Shown: piece by piece, positions 51,801-63,067 of the stretch | How the letters are laid out: each line of letters begins with the position of its first letter | Numbering within the stretch: the stretch's first letter is position 1 | Source of the DNA: Tenebrio molitor | Lineage: Eukaryota; Arthropoda; Insecta; Coleoptera; Tenebrionidae | Length of the DNA: 64,000 nucleotides | Assembly: GCF_963966145.1 (NCBI RefSeq) | Contig: NC_091050.1 | Span: forward strand, 2,418,001 to 2,482,000 | Reading direction: 5' to 3' | Position numbers and translations under genes: made by a program | Notes under the pieces: generated by a model | What the model was told of the DNA's origin: nothing | The model's database searches: none | What the model saw: only the letters and a program-made list of their open reading frames with translations

Positions 51801-54800
51801 ACAAGAGGAAGAAGAAAACAAGGCTAAGAAGTTGGTGGATGATGTGTTCGAATTCCTTAAAGATCCGAATCTTCCGGTCACTCCGACGGATATCAATAAG
51901 GAAAATGAGGCGTTTATGGTAAGCAACAGGAAAAATGTTTATTCTACTTAACGGTACTAAGTGCGACGTCAACACTGTATGTACAAATGTGTAGAGTTAT
52001 GTAACTGTAAACATGTCAATATCATATGTCAGCCCGTTAATGAAGGTGTCAACTCTTATTCCTCTCCTGATAATTTCTACATAAGCGCCATCACGTAAAC
52101 GTAAACAGACCAATATGGCCCCAAGAGGTAATTTTCAATGGCAAACAATGAAACAAAACGATATCTACAATATACAGGGTGTCGCAAAATTAACGTATTC
52201 CAAGTAGGGGGTCTTGTAGGGAAAAATCTCAGGAATCTCGAAAAAATAAAATAAAAAATATAGGGGAGATTGTTACAAAGATATATGGGTCTGAAGGTTC
52301 AAACTTTCAAATAAAAAATATAAATGGTTGACATTCATTTTTAAATATGGTGAGGATGATTATGTAAAATATTAAAATATAAATGAAAAGACATTTCTTG
52401 AAAAAACAGCTTTATCTCGAAAAAATAAAAGTTTCCAATTTTTGTTCAAAAGTACAACATAGCTAGAATATTAATCAGGTACTTTTGAACAAATATTGGC
52501 AACTTTGATATTTTTTTTCAAAATGACAGCAATTTTTTTTTAAACATTTTTAAACACTTGGCCAACAGGATGTCCCCTACTAAGCCCCGAACTTGGAATA
52601 CGATAATTTTAAGACACCCTGTATAACACGAAGGAATCATAACTGTAACGTGCAAATTGCAACACAGTTTTATTTACATTCGTGAAACTCTGGCAGTCAT
52701 ACTTACCGATGACATTCATCAAATGCCATACGAGGATAATTTCTTTAAGGAAGATAATTTGCCATAATCTGAAACATACGTTTTAGTTTTGCTTGCAACA
52801 CTTGACATTGTCAAATTGAAATTTTTTGTCCACTAACTAGCACAAAAATGTTCACTGTTTTGCTGGGAGCCACCACTAGCAACATTTTGATAAACTTCAT
52901 TATCATAATAATAACTCTTTCACGCCGTCTGATCGAGCTTTTCTGATAACGCACTTAAATCATAACTGTCAACTATAAATAACATTTTCCTTTCTTTTTT
53001 GATGCCGCACGACAGATGATAATGATAGTTTCCTTTTTTCCTAGGACCTGCTCAAAGATGCAAAACAACCAATTAATGCAACAATCAACGATGACGACCG
53101 AGAAGATTTATCTGCCTACAACTTTGCGAAATTCGCCGCAACCTACTTCATCAAGAACACCAACCACCAATACTCCAAGAGACAACTGAAAGAATCTTTG
53201 CTCGACTTGCCAACCCCAGACGATGTTATCGCGGCTCAAGCTCTGTGGATCACAATTCTCAGATTCATGGGCGACTTGCCAGAACCCAAGTTCGAAAACG
53301 CCATCAAGACAAATATGTCGGTGATGACTCAAGTTTCGCAAACGTTAAGCAGAAGCTTCACCAACAGAAAAGAATATCAGGTTTGATTTCGTGTTTGTTT
53401 CGCGGTAAAAGTGTACGAGTTTTTGTTGTTAGGAGATCATCAAAGAAGAAAAGAAATTGGCGAGTTTGACCAAATCTGAGCGCAAGAAACTGGTCAATTT
53501 GACTCTAAGGAGGAAAAACAAGCTGTTGGAAGATGTACGTCAAGGTCTGGTCGAAGACAACTATGCTGCAGAACGGTACAGCGAGTGGCTGCATCATCGC
53601 AGAACTACCAACCTGGAGAAGCTCCATTTTATCATCGGTCACGGGATTTTGCGTTCAGAACTGCGGTACCTCCTCCTCCATTACAAATTCCAAACAATTT
53701 TGACGTTATCTTTTCTAGGGATGAAATCTTGTGCCAAATCTGCAAACAGCTAACTAACAATCCGACGAAGGCTTCGCACGCTCGCGGTTGGATCCTTCTC
53801 TCGCTCTGCATCGGATGCTTCGCTCCTTCTGACAGGTTCTTGAACTACCTTCGAGCCTTCGTCCGAGCCGGTCCTCCTGGTTACGCCCCTTACTGCGAAG
53901 GACGCTTGAACCGCACCTTCAAGAACGGTACTCGTACGCAACCTCCTAGCTGGTTGGAGCTGATGGCCACCAGAAACAAGAATCCGATAAACATAGAAAT
54001 CACGTTCATGGACAACACCACACATGTAGTGGAAGTCGATTCGGCCTCCACAGCGGAAGAGATTTGCAAAGAGATTTCGACCAAGAAGAATCTGAAAGAT
54101 GTTTTCGGGTTTTCTTTGTACATCACGCTGTTCGATAAAGTAATGTCTTTAGGTAGTGACGCTGATCACGTGATGGACGCTATTTCTCAATGCGAACAGT
54201 ACGCCAAAGAAAAGGGTCAATCGGAAAGAAACGCTCCGTGGAAGTTGTTCTTCAGAAAAGAGATATTCACGCCTTGGCATAATCCGGCGGAGGATCCAGT
54301 CGCAACTGGGTTGATCTACCACCAAGTGGTCCGGGGTTTGAAATTCGGAGAATATCGATGCAACGCTGAAGGAGATGTGGCATCATTGATAGCCACGCAG
54401 TATTATGTAGACAATGGTGCGCAGATGAATCCCGAAGTCTTGCATACAAGAATCGGTGAATATATGCCGATCTATTTGGTGAAGAAAGGTCAAAACAACT
54501 TGGACGGCTGGGAAAGGAAGATTAAAGACGCGTTTTCTAAATTACTCTGTGTTAGGAACAAACTGCCTCCAATCAAAGCTCAAGAGTTTATGGTAAAATA
54601 CGCCAAAAACACGTGGCCTATCATGTTCTCCAAATTCTACGAAGCCCTCCAGATCGGAGGACCCCAACTGCCTACCAAGAATGTCATAATCGCGATCAAC
54701 TGGACCGGAATATACATGATCGACGATCAGGAACAAATTCTTCTAGAACTGAACTTCTGCGACGTCAACTTGGTCAGTTTCGAGCGTATTGCCAACTCAC

Positions 54801-56856
54801 AAATGCACAAACTAGTCTTGACCACCGTAAGAAACGAAGAGTTTATCTTCCATTGTCCCGAAGCTGAGGGCATTTGCACACTGATTCAATACCTCTTGGA
54901 CGGGCTGAAGAAACGCTCAGTATATGTTGTGGCTATCCAAGACTACAAACACCCAACGAACGCACCGTCGTTCCTGGCCTTCAAAAAGGGAGACCTGATC
55001 GCGCTGAAGAACGGGCTTACCGGCGAAGCTCTCATGTCTGCCACCTGGGGCTACGGCGAGTGTCACGGCTCGGTGGGAGACTTCCCCACAGAACACGTCT
55101 ACATTCTCCCGGCCATCACCGAACCACCAGCCGACATTCTGGTGGCCTTCAAGAAGGACGGCGTCCTGGGCCCGAAGCAACCGACGGTTCCGGTGCTCAA
55201 CACGATGCAGAGACTGAAGTTGTACACTCTGGCTCACTACGCCGCCGAGCACTTCAGAACCGGGAAGAAAATCGCAACGACCAAGACATCTGTACTGACG
55301 GCAGCCCGGCGAGCTTCGCGCGAGGAGCTCTGGAAGTACACCAACGAGCCCATTTATCAACCTCACCTGCAGAAGCTTATGACCAACGAAGAGTTGAGCA
55401 AAGAAGCGTGTTCTTCTTTCACTGCGATACTCAAGTACATGGGAGATTTGCCGGCGCCTAAAGCCAAATACAGCAACGAGTATACTGATCAGATCTTCTC
55501 GGCTGCTCTCAAAGACGACATGTTGAAAGATGAGGTTTACTGCCAAATTATGCGCCAGTTGACATTTAACCGGTTGTCTTTGAGTGAAGAACGCGGTTGG
55601 GAGTTGATGTACTTGGCCACTGGTTTGTTTATACCGTCGGCGTCGCTGATGACAGAACTTCAGAAGTTTTTGACGTCGAGAACGCATCCCTTCGTGCAAC
55701 CGTGCCTGAAGCGCTTGCAGAAGAGCCAAAAGATAGGGCCGAGAAAGTATCCACCCTATTCGGTAGAAGTCGAGGCCATCCAACACCGCAGCATGGAAAT
55801 CTACCACAAGATTTATTTCCCCGATGACACAGACGAAGCCTTCGAAGTCGACTCCGTCACCCGAGCTTGCGACTTATGCAGGACCATCTCTTCCAGACTG
55901 GAACTGGAAAATACGGACGGTTTCAGCTTGTTCGTCATGATTTCCGATAAAGTCTTCTCCATTCCGGCGGACTCTTTCTTCTACGATTTCTTACACGAGT
56001 TGATCGACTGGATGCGGCAAACCAAGCCCAGCTGGAACAGTGCGTATAAATCGACACGACAATGTGTCAACTAATGTTGTCGTTGCAGGTGCGGCCCCGA
56101 TACAAGCTCAGTACCAAGTGTTCTTCATGAAGAAGCTCTGGATCAACGCGGTTCCAGGCCGAGACACCAACGCCGATCAGATATTCCATTTCCACCAAGA
56201 ACTACCCAAATACCTGCGAGGTTTCCACAAGTGCACCAAGCAAGACGCCACCAAACTGGCAGCCATCATTCTTCACGCGCGTCTCGACAACGACCACTCT
56301 CAAGTCCAGGCGGCTGTTCAACACGTCAAAGACCTGATCCCAGCCGATTTAGCCAAAGCCGCGAGTTCGTCAGAATGGAAGAAGAGCATTCTAAGTGAGT
56401 ACAAGAAAAGCGGGAACATCACCATGGAGCAAGCCAAACTGCGCTTTTTGAAAATCATCTACGAGTGGCCGACTTTCGGATCGACCTTCTTCGAAGTCAA
56501 GCAAACTACGGAACCCACTTATCCAGATATTATTTTAATCGGAATCAACAAGCAAGGTGTCAACATTCTTCATCCTCAAACCAAGGTTTGTAACCAACTA
56601 CGTTACGGTTCGGGTCCGGTGATTTTAATTGCTTTTCGTTTAGGATGTTTTGGCAACGCATGAATTCTCAGAGTTGAGCAACTGGTCCTCCGGCAATACT
56701 TACTTCCACTTGACTATTGGCAACATTATGAGGAAAACTAAGTTGTTGTGCGAAACCTCGCAAGGTTACAAAATGGACGACTTGATCACGTCGTACACAG
56801 ACTACATAAGGAGCTCTACTATGAAGGAGAAAGAAAGGGAAAAGTTTATTTTGTAG
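48847..56856 (+). CDS. Unconventional myosin VII (2,118 aa, ten coding exons)
   Basis: Exons are 48847-48873, 48925-49185, 49238-49422, 49591-51040, 51085-51918, 53045-53380, 53433-53665, 53719-56039, 56089-56585 and 56644-56856; phases close throughout. The actin-based motor (about 60-740) shows the P-loop GESGAGKT at 159-166, switch I NDNSSRFGK and switch II DIFGFENF near 434. About five IQ motifs (743-865) follow, then a short charged helix, MyTH4 (from about 940), FERM, SH3 (about 1505-1575), a second MyTH4 and a second FERM. This is the full class VII order and length. Many positions differ from animal myosin VIIa and the charged helix is short, so a VIIb/Myo28B1-type gene is my preferred reading, but VIIa cannot be excluded. 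The protein would link actin to membranes in bristles, microvilli or brush border. The nine-codon first exon is inferred from splice signals. AATAAA is at 56907-56912. Confidence 0.92.
51041..51084 (+). other. 44-bp intron in the myosin motor domain
   Basis: The intron begins GTTCGT after ...KPNEDKKPQ and ends in TTTAG before IFDRTLCCRQLRYSG. Splicing restores the conserved motor sequence; reading through it shifts the frame. It is very short for a spliceosomal intron. Confidence 0.85.
51919..53044 (+). other. Large myosin VII intron (1.1 kb) with a MITE
   Basis: It separates the IQ/charged-helix exon from the first MyTH4 exon. All other introns in this gene are 44-168 bp. The 455-bp inverted-repeat element at 52171-52625 explains part of the excess. 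Confidence 0.85.
52171..52625. mobile_element. 455-bp MITE with about 40-bp terminal inverted repeats
   Basis: The left end 'tatacagggtgtcgcaaaat' and the right end read in reverse ('tatacagggtgtcttaaaat') continue through 'cgtattccaagt' on both sides. A smaller inner inverted pair (ttgttcaaaagtac / gtacttttgaacaa) lies near 52440-52493. Non-coding. Confidence 0.8.
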
Positions 56857-56912
56857 ATAGAATAGGTACCGTTCTGTATAAACAATATTTATTCGGTGCA
56901 AAGTTCAATAAA

Positions 56913-57476
56913 TCATATTCTGTGTAAAATCATGTTTCATTTTCATCATTTATCGATGTCGTCCCGGGTTGACTGCATGACAATTTTCATCCAGAATGAT
57001 ATCAGTTCGATTATATGATGTGTAACAATTTTATAAAAAAAATGATGTTTTTTGCATATCGTAATAAAAGTGGCACTTTTTTACACGCAAAATCGTAATG
57101 AAAGTAGCACTTTTTTACACGTAAAATCGTAGTGAAAGTAGTACTTTTTTGCATCATTTTATTCCATCTTCTTGGAGATAATTGTCAAACCATACCAACC
57201 TATTTTTTTTTTGTAATTTTTCATGAATCCTTTTAGACCAAATTTCTCAACTTTTTTCGATATGCAAAAAAACAGTGTGTACAACACGTTATGAAAGTCT
57301 CTTTTTTTCACTTATTTGCTTGATTGCTCGTTAATCAATCTGCAAATTCGTGAAAAAAAGTATGACTTTCATAACTAGTTGTAGAAATAACTATTTATTT
57401 GACATTTTGCAAAATTTCAAATCACATTTAAAAATTATCGACGAACTGTGAAAAGAAGTCAGTTTCATGACTTTTG
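56913..57476. other. Spacer with tandem repeats
   Basis: The spacer downstream of myosin VII contains the 34-bp tandem array at 57058-57159. No gene seen. Confidence 0.6.
57058..57159. repeat. 34-bp tandem repeat, three copies
   Basis: Units begin at 57058, 57092 and 57126 with 'atcgta[ag]t[ag]aaagt'. The first two end in 'cacttttttacacg[ct]aaa'; the third has diverged at its end. Confidence 0.85.
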
Positions 57477-58128
57477 ATAGAGGTATTTTCATATTTAGTG
57501 GCGAAAACAAAAGACTGAGAAATGTCACAAAATTGTATTGTCAGTGTCAAATTTCTCATAAACGCCGTAAAAAGGAATGTCTAGGTAAATTTAAATTTTC
57601 GCTAAATAGATTGAAAAAATAAATTCTCAGGAAACCAATTTTTGTTAGTGGTTCAAAAGGAATAGTAGTTTATTTAACGAGTTCGTGTGTAATTTGAGCT
57701 TTTTTGGCATGAGGGGGTAGGTTAAAACTCGAGTGAAACGAGAGTTTTAAAGGTCCACGAGTGCAAAAAAAAGCCCAAATTACACAAGAACGAGTTGAAT
57801 AATACGTTTTTTTGTTCGACGGGCCCCCCAAAGGCTCCAAATCGCTGAAAATCTTTAAAATTAGCTTGACGTTTCGTTTTTACAAGTTGTCAAATTTATC
57901 AAAATCCGTTCACACAGGAGAAAATTCTCAAATTCTGACAGTGACGAACAAAAAAAGTTATTCTCATATAATCAAACGTATTACAAATTATGTCTCAAGT
58001 TCTTATTGCCAATTTGCTGCATTTCTGTCGAAATCACGAACGTCTTTGAGAAATTTGACACTGACAATATAAATTTGTGACATTTCTCAGTCTTTTGTTT
58101 CCGCCATCAAATATGAAAATATCTCTAT
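57477..58128. mobile_element. 652-bp foldback/MITE element with 88-bp TIRs
   Basis: Left arm 57477-57564 ('atagaggtattttcatattt' start) and right arm 58041-58128 are inverted copies with scattered mismatches, sharing 'acaaaagactgagaaatgtc' and 'tgtcagtgtcaaatttctca'. The interior (57661-57960) is the repeat also found at 286-565 and 21775-21995. No transposase frame; an 86-codon frame inside is not convincing. Confidence 0.8.
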
Positions 58129-58958
58129 TTAGGCTCTTTTAATAAAGTATTTAGGGACAATAAGATGGTTTGATTTCCATTTCGTTCATTTAATATAAAC
58201 TATAGATACTAGTAATAATTTAGATAAACGATACACATTTATTTTTACTTCTTATGCTTCTGAATTCTTTCTGAAAAGGAGGATTTTGTTATTTTTTTTA
58301 TCACATATTATGATATTTCAATATAAATTTCAAATAGGTACTCCATTTTTCTTGAAGCAAATCGATGAGACCACAGATATAAACTGTTGCCCACAGTTAT
58401 CGGTTATTTTTCGATATGTCATCAACGCACGATGAACCCTATTAAAAAAATTAGTAAAAATCACAAAACTTTAAGGTTATATTCCCTTGATATAAGGCTT
58501 CAACCTTTAAATGTGTGCAATCTATAGAATATTGTTTTGTAAATGTAAAAAGTATGCAACCCCAATGTATATGCAACCAGTAATACAAGTTTTGAGTTTT
58601 GCAATAAATGCTTCTTTATTTTAATTGTTAGAAGACAAACAACAACAATATAATCTTTTTTCATTATTATCATCCGTTTTTGGAAACTTGACCACGAGAA
58701 AATGATTAATTAATCCGATTTTGATTTTTTTTTAGTTCTCACTTAGTGTTGTCGTTAGATAAGATAGTAAAATCTACTTGTAATTCACAATAGATTTAAA
58801 AAATGAAATGAGGATTAACGATTCTAGGACGAATAAAAACCTAATCGCTCGCGTATTCTTTGTGTCAAACTGCGCTATCGATCAGAAGTCGTGGGAGTAA
58901 CTGGGCCAAATCGCGCGAGTCAATTTCGCCTCCCGGTTGCTCCTTAACCTCCACCACA
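58129..58958. other. Spacer upstream of the adenylate kinase cluster
   Basis: AT-rich, becoming GC-richer near 58850-58958, where the distal adenylate kinase promoter is expected. No other feature supported. Confidence 0.5.
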
Positions 58959-58973
58959 ATGTCACCCACCGAA
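58959..58973 (+). CDS. Candidate alternative first coding exon of adenylate kinase 1
   Basis: ATGTCACCCACCGAA is followed directly by GTAAGT and encodes MSPTE. It would splice in phase 0 to the acceptor at 60322, giving MSPTEAPTPEIK. The proximal start at 60239 gives MAPTPEIK. Two promoters for one gene is the simplest reading; transcript evidence is not available here. Confidence 0.5.
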
Positions 58974-60238
58974 GTAAGTAATTAGATTGTTTACAAGTGC
59001 ACCACCATCGGTACCATGCATACCTAATTCAGTTAATTAGCTTCGCGTTTGTGGCGTTGCCGAGGTCGATCGAGTCTGCCGCGTCCTTTCGTAACATTCT
59101 GTTGAGAAAATAAATCCACAAATCAGGTGCTATGTTCAAGTTTTTTATAAATTTGATATTTTGTTTTATAAGCACGCCCACACCAAAGTCAAAAGTTGAG
59201 ATATTTTTAGTCCGAGCGCGATTCGCAGTGATATTTTAGATGCTTTTAGATCTTGTCCAAATTTTTATTATCTCTGTAATATGTATTGTATTTGAATCCA
59301 AGGTATTTATAACATATGCCACTGTCACCTGCTAAGTGTTTACTAATATTTTAAAGTGATTTCGAATGAAATGTGTACAAGTACTAATAGGTAGCTGTGT
59401 CAAGACAATTCAATTGCAAATAAAATTAATAACTGTACTCGCTCATCATTTTATTTTATTTATTATTTGTAGACGTAAAAGTGCAAAGAAACCTACAAGG
59501 CAAACTTCAAATAAGCAAAGTTAATTAATGCGAAAATAAGCACGTAAACGTGGTAGAAGTCATTAATTTAAATGAATAAATACTTTTTTCTACTGGAGTT
59601 TTTAAGGTATATTAAAAATAAAAAAAGAGAATTAATTTTGCCATTCTGAAGACGATAACAAGTTTGTTTCTTACTTAGAGTTTATAAAATGCTTCTTTAA
59701 GAGCAATTTATTCGATATTGATCGAATATAAGTCAAGGATGTACCTGACTTATTTATATCGCATTGTCCTCTATAATTTCGTCCACAAATTTTTTTATGA
59801 AATATAGAGTCAAATACAGACGGTATCCTTGATCAGTAAACATGGTGAACCGCTACTGGATAAATATAGGTATAATTAGACATTACACAAAATAGAAACC
59901 TTCCGGTCACATGTTACGAAATAATTGTCTCTGCTATAACAATGCATTCAGTTTGTTGTTGATTGATATAACGCTGCACCCAATTTTTGTGAATGCCGTT
60001 TTGTTCTTCACATTTTAAAAATTGTGTGTAATCATCGCCCCCAAATAATCGATAGAAATCGTCCGCATTACATCACCATCGAATCAATCTTTTCGCTCTT
60101 TTACTCTAAAATCGTTGGCAACGATTTGTCAATGGCTTGAGTTCGTTTTAACTTTAGTCACCGTGCGGTTATTCTCAGCTACACGACGTCCCAGTGACCC
60201 ACTGATATTGAAAGAGGCTTTTCATTGCCCGTTCGGCC
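58974..60238 (+). other. Putative intron or intergenic DNA before the proximal AK1 start
   Basis: About 1.3 kb of AT-rich sequence with no supported feature. It is an intron if the distal first exon is used. Confidence 0.5.
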
Positions 60239-61072
60239 ATGGTGAGTAAAAAATGTTAAGCTCGAATAAACGCACTGCAAAGACTCTATTGTTGAGATAA
60301 CTCTTTGTGAATTTTGTTCAGGCTCCCACCCCCGAAATCAAAGTACCCATCATCTGGATCCTGGGAGGTCCCGGTTCCGGCAAAGGCACGCAATGTGAGA
60401 AAATCGTCGCGAAATATGGCTTCACGCACTTGTCGTCTGGAGATCTGCTACGAAACGAGGTAACTTTCCTAAGGTGCAAAAACGTGTTTGTGACAAATGA
60501 ATGTGGAAAATTTAAGTTGTTAGTTCCTTGCAGTGGTGATTTGAATTGATTCGAGAGGTGCTATGTCCTGTAGGTAGCCAGCGGTTCGCCTCGAGGCAAA
60601 GAACTGACCGCCATCATGGAAAGAGGCGAGCTGGTGCCCATGGAAGTTGTCCTCGATCTGCTAAGAGAAGCGATTTTGAACAACCTCCCCAATTCCAAAG
60701 GATTCCTCATCGACGGTTACCCCAGAGAAAAAGAACAAGGGATAATGTTTGAACAAAAAATCTCTCCGGTCAATCTAGTTTTGTTCTTCGACGCTTCGGA
60801 AAAGACGCTGGTTGAGAGATTGCTGGGCCGAGCCAAGACTTCCGGGAGAGTTGACGACAATGAAGAAACTATCAAGAAGAGGTTGCACACTTTCAACACC
60901 CACAACGACCAAGTGGTCCAGCAGTACACGGAGAAACTCAAAAGAGTGAGTCCATCGACGGTCGCATTAGTTTCTCAATGTAAACACGTTGTCGTTCCAG
61001 ATCAACGCCGAAAGAAGCACTGACGAAATCTTCGGCGAAGTTCAAACTTACCTGGATCCTCTTGTGGCATAA
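60239..61072 (+). CDS. Adk1: Adenylate kinase isoenzyme 1 (194 aa)
   Basis: Exons are 60239-60241 (only the ATG), 60322-60459, 60574-60945 and 61001-61072. The product catalyses ATP + AMP to 2 ADP in the cytosol. Seen directly: P-loop GGPGSGKGTQ at 16-25, the AMP-site SSGDLLRNE, IDGYPRE with the AMP-binding Arg at 98, and the short-lid arginines in AKTSGRVDDNEETIKKRL. The length of 194 aa equals vertebrate AK1, and there is no long lid. All core catalytic residues expected of the family are present, so it should be active. It is the first of three tandem copies on the same strand. The spliced start codon and a possible distal first exon at 58959 imply alternative N-termini. AATAAA is at 61135-61140. 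Confidence 0.93.
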
Positions 61073-61321
61073 AATCAAGTACAAGCGTCGTTTGTTGAAT
61101 TTTATTGTTTGTTAATTACTGTTTATTTATTCACAATAAAAATTAAATTCAAATAGAAGTGGTCACATTTCTTTCAAGTGCACTTGACAAGTTGACGGAA
61201 ACGTCAGTGAGTTGTTGTCACATCTGTCAGAATTTTTGCTAAATGTTGCCAGGCTGTGCTGACGACACATGTCCTAAAGCGGTAAAATTAACGACGGCAC
61301 AGTAACTAAATATCTTTCTAA

Positions 61322-62024
61322 ATGAAACATCGTTTTCTGAAGAATCCAACACCTAGACTAGCTGTCAAGGTCCCAATTGTCTGGGTTCTGGGCGGTCCAG
61401 GTTCCGGAAAAGGCACACAATGTGGGAAAATCGTCGCCAAATATGATTTCGTCCATCTATCGACAGGGGATTTACTTCGCAATGAAGTAAAATTGTTGCT
61501 CTGAAGTAACTGAACTGACTGTGAGTTGTAGGTGGCAAGCGAAACCCAGAGAGGCAGAGAATTGCAACATATCATGGACCGAGGTGAACTAGTACCCAAC
61601 GATGTCGTTATTGAATTGTTAAAAGAGGCCATAGTGAAGAATCTACAGAAAGCTAAAGGCTTTCTGATCGACGGGTATCCTCGAGAGAAGCATCAAGGGA
61701 TTTTGTTCGAACAGAAAATCGGTCCGGTGACTTGCATTTTGTTTTTTGAAACTTCCGACGAGACACTCGCGTATAGACTGCGTAACCGCGCGAGAAAGTC
61801 CTTCAGAAGTGATGACAACGTAAATATCATACAGAGAAGAATCAAAACGTTCAACGCTGAAAAAGATCTGATTCTTGACCAGTACTCTGCCAAGGTGAAA
61901 AAGGTAAGTCTTTGCGGTGTGAATTGTTTCTTCGGTGCATGAACATTTGCAGATCGACGCCGAAAAATCCGTGGACGAAGTGTTTGCTGATGTACAACGC
62001 CACTTGGATGTCTTAGTCGACTGA
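61322..62024 (+). CDS. Adenylate kinase 1 paralogue 2 (202 aa)
   Basis: Exons are 61322-61486, 61532-61903 and 61953-62024, with introns of 45 and 49 bp at the same positions as in the first copy. It begins MKHRFLKNPTPRLAVK, an N-terminus about eight residues longer and more basic. P-loop GGPGSGKGTQ, STGDLLRNE and IDGYPRE are intact. The lid segment is altered to RKSFRSDDNVNIIQRRI but keeps the arginine pattern. It is probably an active AMP kinase with different expression or partners. It lies 250 bp after the first copy and has AATAAA at 62052-62057. Confidence 0.9.
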
Positions 62025-62181
62025 AGTCCGTTGTTATTACCATTTTGTGACAATAAAACTAAAATACTAAACGAGTCGTGTTGAATTATTATTTAACCGA
62101 GGCAGCTATGCCGCAAACAATCTGACATTTCTCGATCAATCAATATTTTCATGTTTCACAAATCGATCACAAAGTGAAGAA

Positions 62182-62943
62182 ATGGGCGGTTCCCTTTCTT
62201 GCATCGACGATGTAAGTACCACTTCCCGAGTAAACAAATGTGACTGACCCCGGCCGTAGCAGGTGCCCCCCATGCAAAGATTGCGCTACGACATGACCCC
62301 CATCAAGTCGAAATCGCTGCCGATCATTTGGCTCGTGGGCCCGCCAGGTTGCGGTCGGAACACCCAAGCCAAACTCCTTTCAGAAAACTTGGAATTTTCA
62401 CACATAAAAGTCGCGGACTTGCTCCGCGATGAAGCCGACAAAGACACCGACAGGGGAAGATTGATCAACGAGGCGCTCCACCACCGTGCCAAAAAAATCC
62501 CCGATTCGATAGTGATCGACTTGATCAAAGAAGAAATGTTGAGAAAATCGCAAAACTGTAAAGGGTTCTTGATCAACAACTTCCCCAAGAATAGCAAACA
62601 AGCCGCCATTTTCATCAAGGAGATCGACGACATCGACGCCATCATTTACTTGCTCTGCGACGTGCCAGTCATGGTGAAGAGAAAGCTGATCCAGAGCGAG
62701 GGCCGGCTCGACGACGAAATGATAAAGAAGGCGATAGCGAGCTACATGAAGGAAATCAAAGAAGGCACTTCGAAATACGGCAGCAAGCTCGAAAAAGTAC
62801 CGCACTCGAGTGTGTTTTGTCGTTTCTGATTCGGTCAGTTGCAGATTCGTGGCAACGAAGATCCCAACGAGGTCTACACGAAAATCGAAGCCGCCATATC
62901 AGTAAGGATTAGCACGAGGAGTAAAATCACAGCGGAATCTGAC
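62182..62943 (+). CDS. Adenylate kinase-like protein 3, probable membrane-anchored pseudoenzyme (220 aa)
   Basis: Exons are 62182-62211, 62263-62796 and 62845-62943. It begins MGGSLSC: Gly2 with Ser6 is a classic N-myristoylation signal and Cys7 a possible palmitoylation site. The fold is adenylate kinase, but the P-loop reads GPPGCGRNTQ (residues 36-45), with Arg42 replacing the invariant lysine. The IDGYPR motif is INNFPK (Lys119 for the AMP-binding arginine, Asn for the aspartate). ADLLRDE and the lid GRLDD are kept. Normal phosphotransfer is unlikely; nucleotide binding or a scaffold role at the membrane is possible (inference). A TGA at 62941-62943 ends the frame. A donor-like GTAAGG at 62902 could allow another C-terminus. 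It is tandem with two intact AK1 copies, 158 bp after the second; AATAAA at 63042-63047. Confidence 0.88.
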
Positions 62944-63067
62944 TATGCTCAGTCCCAAGAGAACGAGTCGACGATCTCGTCCTTTAATTAAAAACAACTT
63001 CCGACACTTTCTTCCGGTGTTTTGTAATTTCGAAATTTTCAAATAAAACAGGTTAATTGTAGTCATC

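Noticed and set aside
51124..51975. 283-codon minus-strand frame in myosin VII
   Set aside because: Antisense shadow of the IQ and charged-helix exon.
54917..55807. 296-codon minus-strand frame in myosin VII
   Set aside because: Shadow of the exon encoding FERM1, SH3 and MyTH4-2, which is strongly supported.
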